Shown here piece after piece: positions 59,240 to 64,000 of a stretch of 64,000 nt of DNA (positions are counted from its first letter, which is position 1; each line of letters begins with the position of its first letter). This DNA comes from Trileptium ribeirensis (taxonomy: Eukaryota; Nematoda; Enoplea; Enoplida; Thoracostomopsidae): positions 124,001 to 188,000 of the forward strand of contig JASANE010012231.1 in the NCBI GenBank assembly GCA_030248225.1, written 5' to 3'. The translations under genes were made by a program, and so were the position numbers. Below the pieces are notes generated by a model. The model made no database searches. It saw only the letters and a list, made by a program, of their open reading frames with translations, and was not told the origin of the DNA.

Positions 59240-59582
59240 CTGGCCTGTCCACAGCCCTCCGAAAGGTGGGGGAATTTTTATGTTCATTATCTTGACAAAT
59301 TTCAAAGTGGAGGTGAATAAATTTTGCTTAAAATGTTGACTATTTCCACATTTTCGTGAAGTTTTACTACCGTGGATACATTTTCAAGATGTAAAACGAT
59401 GCTTTAGCATTAGAAATAGTAGTAATATATGTTAAAACATTTTACTTACAAAAACACAAATTTTAGACATAAAAATTTTTAGACTTAAGTTGAACAAGTG
59501 GAGATTTGGCTGACTGGGGTAGGGCGGACATGGGGGAATTTGGAAAGTGGGCGATGGCATTCCCCTACTGTGGACATGCCAG
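59240..59582 (+). mobile_element. MITE family C, copy 2 (343 bp)
   Basis: Ends CTGGCCTGTCCACAGC and CTACTGTGGACATGCCAG are inverted; body as in 34285-34636, same orientation. The 5-bp flanks (TTGGT, ATGTT) do not match, so the target duplication has decayed. Confidence 0.82.
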
Positions 59583-60553
59583 ATGTTATGCAGCTGCATA
59601 CATAACGCATAGCGCTGAGTGCAAATGTTTGTAGTAACCGACGTGTGACCACCATGGTATGTGAACATGTTGCGATCATATGTAAAAGTAAATCTTTCGC
59701 CCAAACCCTTGAAAACACAGTTCTGAAACGTACTCGCAGCTGCAACAGTCTCACATTTTGACGAAAAATATAATACAGTATTGTTCGTTTTTGAATAAAT
59801 TGTTCTAAACTCAAATTGGTAAATCTTGTTTGCGAATCACAATAATGATTGTCTACTGTGCATCATTGTTAATTTCGAAATCGTAATATTCTATGATAAT
59901 TAATTTTTATGTAGGATGTAGAACTTTGCTACAACCATCTCTGCTATACATTCTTGAATTAACTGTCTGGTGTAACCATTTCAAAATATACGTTTATTAA
60001 CGTTTTTGTTGTTCGCACGTAAACGTAGAAATTGTCTTCCTTCATCAACTTTTCTGAAACTAACCTTAGTGTAGCTGATGTCGATAAGCTAGGACTTTGT
60101 TGAAATGTATCCAAGTTTGTTTATCTTTGCGTTTTTGAATGGGTAAACTATTACACATCTTTCTTATCAACCATAAATTATAGGAACTAGCATTTCTTTG
60201 TTTAGAAAAGGCGTCATGTCAAATTTTACCCTCACCCAACAGAGGGGAAAAGTTTGCATTATCCTTAGGCAAAAATTACAAGTTTAATTGTGGGTTCAGG
60301 GTAAGTGTATTCCTAGGGAAACAAAACGTTACACAATTATTCGAAGGGAAAACTTTCAATGATACGGTGTTGGGATTTGATATGTTAAGGAATCGGTATG
60401 GGATGTAAATTGGCTACTCCGTAAGACCAGTATATATTGATTATATTATAGCATGAAAGGCCTGTCATTATAGCAACGGCTGCTTTTTTAATAAAACTTA
60501 AAATACATTCTTAGTATTCATAACATTGTTAGTATAGCCATTTATGTTTGAAG
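59583..60553 (+). other. Intron 14, distal
   Basis: AT-rich; no recognised element. The E15 acceptor is uncertain: AAG|CA at 60553 and CAG|CG at 60568 both fit the phase of E14. An upstream in-frame TAG at 60535 excludes an earlier start. Confidence 0.5.
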
Positions 60554-61045
60554 CAATGGCTACATCAGCGGCAGCGTCAAGCTCAAATCCACCATCAGTT
60601 ATTTCCGCTCCGATGTCGGCCGGCGCTACTTTCCCGTCGTCCGTTGGTCCGCCGCAATCGTCGTCGCAAATGGACTGGAATTCAGCAGGTGTTGGCGGCA
60701 CTGGCTCCATGATGACCGGTGCTGGTGGCAGCAGTGAGTACGGCGGCAATGAGACCTTCGACCAAAATGCTTCGTCATGTTCAACTGTTGCAGCGGTAGA
60801 CTGGTCGACTACAAGAGGCGAGCCGTTGGTCATTAGCCATGCGTCATTGGATAATCTTGTAGCCATGCCGCTATCACGTTTTTACAGCAGCGCTAATCAG
60901 GTTTCAGGAAGCAGCATTGGTATGACATCTCCTCAACGCGTGTTACGGTCATCACTCGATAAGCAATTTCCCGGGCCGCTAGAACGCTATTGTGGATGCT
61001 TGTATCTTATATCAAAAATCGAGCGCATGCGCAGTGTAATAGTTA
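60554..61045 (+). CDS. MED14: MED14 exon E15 (linker end and start of C-terminal region)
   Basis: Ser/Gly/Pro-rich at first (ATSAAASSSNPPS, SAGATFPSSVGPPQSSSQMD), then WSTTRGEPLVISHASLDNLV, VLRSSLDKQFPGPLERYCGC, LYLISKIERM. This fits the family's WAGAVPTLLTHEALETLCRP.. followed by the MSPLERFLGCVYMRRQLHRN motif, which opens the conserved C-terminal region. The 3' border is not certain: GTAAAC at 61046, GTGTAA at 61034 and GTAATA at 61036 are candidates, and the open frame runs to 61194. The next exons were not found in the remaining 3 kb. Confidence 0.87.
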
Positions 61046-61476
61046 GTAAACTTGAGTTATATTACTTACATAAGCAACGAATGTCATTCAGGCGTTTTTA
61101 TTTTCGTGGGAACTTATTTGCTATATACAGTGATCGCATACAAATTGATCGCTGCTCATTTTTGCAGTTCACTCGTTGCCCGTTCAGAACTTAGTGTTGA
61201 AATGTTTGCGTTTTGTTTGAGATATTAAAATCTGCATTAAACATTATTTTATTATTGAGCGGAGGTCGGCGAAGCCGAGCGAAGCGTTTTTATTTTCTGT
61301 CTGGGAGTAAAAAGGTCGATGTCCGTCCATTCGTTCGTTCGTTCGGTCCGACGGATCTCAAGAACCACTGAACCGATTTTAAAAAACTTTTTTTGTTTGA
61401 AAGCCTATCATGTCAGAGTGTGCACCTGATTTTTGGGATTAAAAAATTTTGAGTGATTAATTAGTAATTAGCTAAT
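61046..61476 (+). other. Intron 15, proximal
   Basis: Contains GCGAAGCCGAGCGAAGCG and CGTTCGTTCGTTCGG (61270-61345) and GATCTCAAGAACCACTGAAC CGAT-type wording, resembling the start of the tandem array at 54425; probably a dispersed repeat end. No gene. Confidence 0.5.
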
Positions 61477-61478
61477 TA

Positions 61479-61675
61479 CAGTACTCGCCAAAAATGACCG
61501 TCGCATTTCGAGCGAGCGAGTTCGAGCGAGTCGCGAGCGAGTGGCTCGCTCGAAATTTCGCTAACTATTTAAATTAATAGAAAATTCTATTTTTAGAACA
61601 AATTTATTTCGAGCGAGTCGCGAGCGAGTGTCGAGCGAGTTGCGAGCGAGCGACAGTCATTTTTGACGGGTACTG
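61479..61675. mobile_element. Tc1-like MITE, 197 bp
   Basis: Ends CAGTACTCGCCAAAAATGAC and GTCATTTTTGACGGGTACTG are inverted and flanked by TA on both sides. The interior consists of GAGCGAGC and GCTCGCTC motifs around an AT-rich centre. Confidence 0.88.
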
Positions 61676-61679
61676 TAGT

Positions 61680-62345
61680 TAATTTTATGCAGCTAAAATA
61701 TAGAATTTTGCAATATTTGTGTCATTTATTGAAATAGAATCGTTTCGATCAATCCATTATAGGTTTTTTTGGGTCGAAGTATTCAAATATAATATTCTTA
61801 CCAATGATAAAGCCCTATGCCCTATGCAATGTAGTTACAAGAACATAAAATTGAGTACATTCGTAATACCACAGCCCAAGCTTCGCTCACAAATGTAGTT
61901 CCACTACCGACTAGTGTTCATTTTGTTGTATGCTACTGATTGCATAGTAATTTATTTTACGGGAACAAGCATACCCTTCTTCAGACAAGACTCGGTTATT
62001 AGTCAATAGTACAAAGCATCTAGCAACTGGCTGGAATACAATTCGTTCAAAAATACAATTTAGTTTTTTCGAAATCACACTCGAGTCACTCGTCGGGCGA
62101 AAGATGAACTTCGCTCCTGGCGACTGTTGTATGTGGGGTATCGCTTCGCATCCTCCCGCCGCCGATTCCTCCAAATGAATAAACAGACGCCGGATACTAT
62201 GGTTTAGTTATCTACATAGACACCAGCACTCATGCGTTTTCATTCGTTTTCGATGGGTTTAGAGTCGACGAGAGTTCATGCATTTAACGGTTCAGGGCTC
62301 CGGAGGTGTTTGGTGGCATAAACATCAAACACAGTCTGTTGCAGG
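61680..62345 (+). other. Intron 15, between MITEs
   Basis: AT-rich with a short minus-strand frame (61911-62174) without known domain. Nothing else recognised. Confidence 0.4.
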
Positions 62346-62347
62346 TA

Positions 62348-62545
62348 CAGTATTTGCTAGGAATGAATGTTGGTGGTTCAATGTTCGTTCGATAAATTTA
62401 AAATTTCGTTCGAAATTTTGGCTAGTTTTTTAAATTTGTGCCGGAGCGCTTTGTTCGAACGTTGTTGGAGATTATATAAATTTTGTTCGATGTATGTTCG
62501 ATATTTGTGCGTTTGAAAAGTGACTCTCATTTCTGGCGAATACTG
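62348..62545. mobile_element. Tc1-like MITE, 198 bp
   Basis: Ends CAGTATTTGCTAGGAATGAA and CTCATTTCTGGCGAATACTG are inverted and flanked by TA. The interior is rich in GTTCGTTCGA / TTCGAACG motifs. Same length class and end sequence as 61479-61675 but different filling. Confidence 0.88.
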
Positions 62546-62936
62546 TAATTACACAACATGACAACTTATACATGAAACTTCTATCCCTCCGTTGCACCCC
62601 CTTATACGCGATAATCTCTATGAGATAAGCAGTTTTGCTGAACTGCATTTTTAACATAGTCTAGCTAAGGAGACCTGAACGAGAACAATGTACCAAATAG
62701 GAGTACCGTTAGCCATGTATATATCACGGATGTGAAATACTCGTGCTGCAGGAAATCGTTTTCGGTGTTGCTTAAAATCATTGTGTGATTTATTCAATTT
62801 TCTCTGTGATTGATATGTTCTTTTGGGGATGGTGACTGTGTGCCCTTGGCTGCATCCGTTGATCCATGCATCATTTTTGAATTCCGATTAAATTTAGAAT
62901 TATTGGACTATCCAGGTTGGTCAGGACAACGATGTA

Positions 62937-63059
62937 CAGCTACTGACAGAAAATTTTTCGCGAATCATTCGCTAAAAATTACCGAATTGTTCTCGAACAG
63001 AAAATTCACTGAAAATTAGCTGTTTTATTGCTATTCGCGATAAATTCGCTATATTGCTG
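62937..63059. mobile_element. Possible small Tc1-like element
   Basis: CAGCTACTGACAG..CTATATTGCTG flanked by TA on both sides, with TTCGCGAA motifs inside. The end repeats are short and imperfect, so this is only a candidate. Confidence 0.35.
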
Positions 63060-64000
63060 TACGTATCTATAGGCTATTCTGGACATTTCCGCTTAGCCGC
63101 CACCAGGCCGAAATTGGTCTAGCCAATGTTCCCCCTCGCTATCCAAAAATTTCGAAAAAAAATTTATCGATAGATGGATAGTTTTATATATCATTCGAAC
63201 CGCATTGACCTGAGTCGAGTGGTAGTAAATTCAGCTTAATCATTTCACGGGTTAAAGACTTAGCCTTAGGATTTCGCATAAATTGCGATAACTCGAAAAT
63301 TGCAATACATTGGGCACACAAGAAGAATCGAGAAAGTTTTTGCTTTAAATCTGGACAAAATGGGTATATTCTGTGCCTGCTCGTCAAGCTAAGTAAAATG
63401 GAACCAAAATTACGGCTGTGTCTTCAAACTTGCCCAATTTCGGCTTGGAGCCTGAAAGAAAAGATCCGGCTATACAAGTATTGCAGAGTGCAGTATTACA
63501 TCATAAGCAAAGAAACGTTACTGAGAATCGGTAAAATGTCTTTCAATATCTCTTCGTTTCTGGAGAGTGTTGTATTACATCAACAACATTGTTAAACGTT
63601 ACTGCCAAGAGCTATAATGGTTTCCAGTACAAAAGTATATGGTTACATACCTCTTGTGCACTATTAGGGCATCCCAACTACTGCTGTTAGTTAAAACTAC
63701 GATTTATACTGACTTTATAGGTATAATATGTCCAGCTTATTTGGAAACGTAACCGTCCTTGTCTGAATGACACGTAGCTTCACAGAATATAATGTGAATG
63801 TATATCACATACAGTTGTCGCCAACTGTTCGGCAGTGCAAATTTGCTGATTAGCACTAACATTATGCCATTGCTTCTATTGTCAATCCTGAATCAATGGA
63901 AAACTGGAAATTAATTGGCTGCGATTATAAGAAATATGATAACGTGTTGAGAGTACGTACTATGACATTACAGGTCATGTACCATTTACCCTTTTCGACC
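63060..64000 (+). other. Intron 15 continued, no recognised feature
   Basis: AT-rich; the frames at 63184-63387 and 63398-63595 show no match to the remaining C-terminal MED14 segments. No splice sites could be joined to E15 with family similarity. Confidence 0.45.

Larger units (their letters stand above)
7774..61045 (+). other. MED14: MED14 gene locus, 15 internal exons E1-E15 (partial at both ends)
   Basis: MED14 is the backbone subunit of the Mediator co-activator complex in the nucleus, bridging head, middle and tail modules between transcription factors and RNA polymerase II. Fifteen exons translate to consecutive segments that align in order with the remembered animal MED14 protein: SLQLEVL (E1), the RRC..A..LPV region (E4/E5), LGYGP (E11), F...YGFKAF (E12/E13) and LERYCGCLYL (E15). 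Every placed junction has GT..AG borders and matching phases: E1 to E15 join as 1, 2, 1, 2, 0, 2, 0, 2, 1, 0, 1, 0, 0, 1. About 3.7 kb of coding sequence is spread over 53 kb. The N-terminal exons and the C-terminal exons after E15 were not found and should lie outside the window. No in-frame stop interrupts the spliced reading frame, so the gene looks functional. Confidence 0.93.

Noticed and set aside
62810..63595. Further MED14 exons downstream of E15
   Set aside because: Frames at 62810-63019 and 63398-63595 do not resemble the remaining C-terminal family segments and lack phase-fitting borders.
1..64000. CRISPR arrays, bacterial operons or phage attachment sites
   Set aside because: The sequence is eukaryotic with spliced exons; tandem repeats found lack the regular repeat-spacer structure.

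Overview
The window is nuclear DNA of an invertebrate animal: AT-rich, intron-rich and dense with transposon remains. Its only recognisable host gene is the plus-strand gene for Mediator complex subunit 14 (MED14 / TRAP170 / Rgr1 family). I could follow 15 consecutive internal coding exons (E1-E15) from 7774 to about 61045. They were identified by similarity to remembered animal MED14 proteins and by GT..AG borders whose reading phase agrees across every junction placed. They encode about 1240 residues: the repeat-module core (E1-E12), a Ser/Pro/Gly/Gln/His-rich linker (E13-E14) and the first part of the C-terminal region (E15). The promoter, the N-terminal exons and the last exons lie outside the window. 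The protein is diverged from insect and vertebrate versions. Together with Penelope-like GIY-YIG retroelements and many small terminal-inverted-repeat elements, this suggests a flatworm or another lophotrochozoan, perhaps a trematode; that is an inference with modest confidence.

Layout. 1-7.6 kb: a long degenerate interspersed repeat (called repeat A here), a second partial copy of its end (6.56-7.6 kb), a 9-copy minisatellite, and a strange A-rich then GC-rich block (5.64-6.56 kb) that may be an assembly artefact. 7.8-8.5 kb: E1 and E2. 8.5-16.5 kb: an 8.0-kb intron with dispersed repeats, one 381-bp MITE, a cluster of TTCGCGAACA palindromes and a Tc1-like MITE. 16.5-16.7 kb: E3. 16.7-25.1 kb: an 8.4-kb intron holding an inverted copy of repeat A, itself interrupted by a head-to-head pair of Penelope-like elements with 14-bp matching flanks. 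25.1-39.7 kb: E4-E12, with introns carrying a 1.17-kb hAT-type non-autonomous element with perfect 8-bp target duplications, several MITEs and a long (TA)n. 39.7-56.3 kb: a 16.6-kb intron with no recognised gene, containing a second, oppositely oriented copy of the hAT-type element, several minisatellites and a tandem array with a period near 360-400 bp. 56.3-61.0 kb: E13-E15. 61.0-64.0 kb: intron with two more Tc1-like MITEs.

MED14 is the scaffold that joins the head, middle and tail of Mediator, and all coding evidence here belongs to it. Everything else is intronic or upstream mobile and repetitive DNA. The most distinctive features are the inverted arrangements (repeat A arms around E1-E3, the hAT pair around E5-E12, the Penelope head-to-head dimer), which could all give double-stranded structure in one pre-mRNA, and a set of Tc1-like MITEs with shared ends but different short repeated motifs inside.
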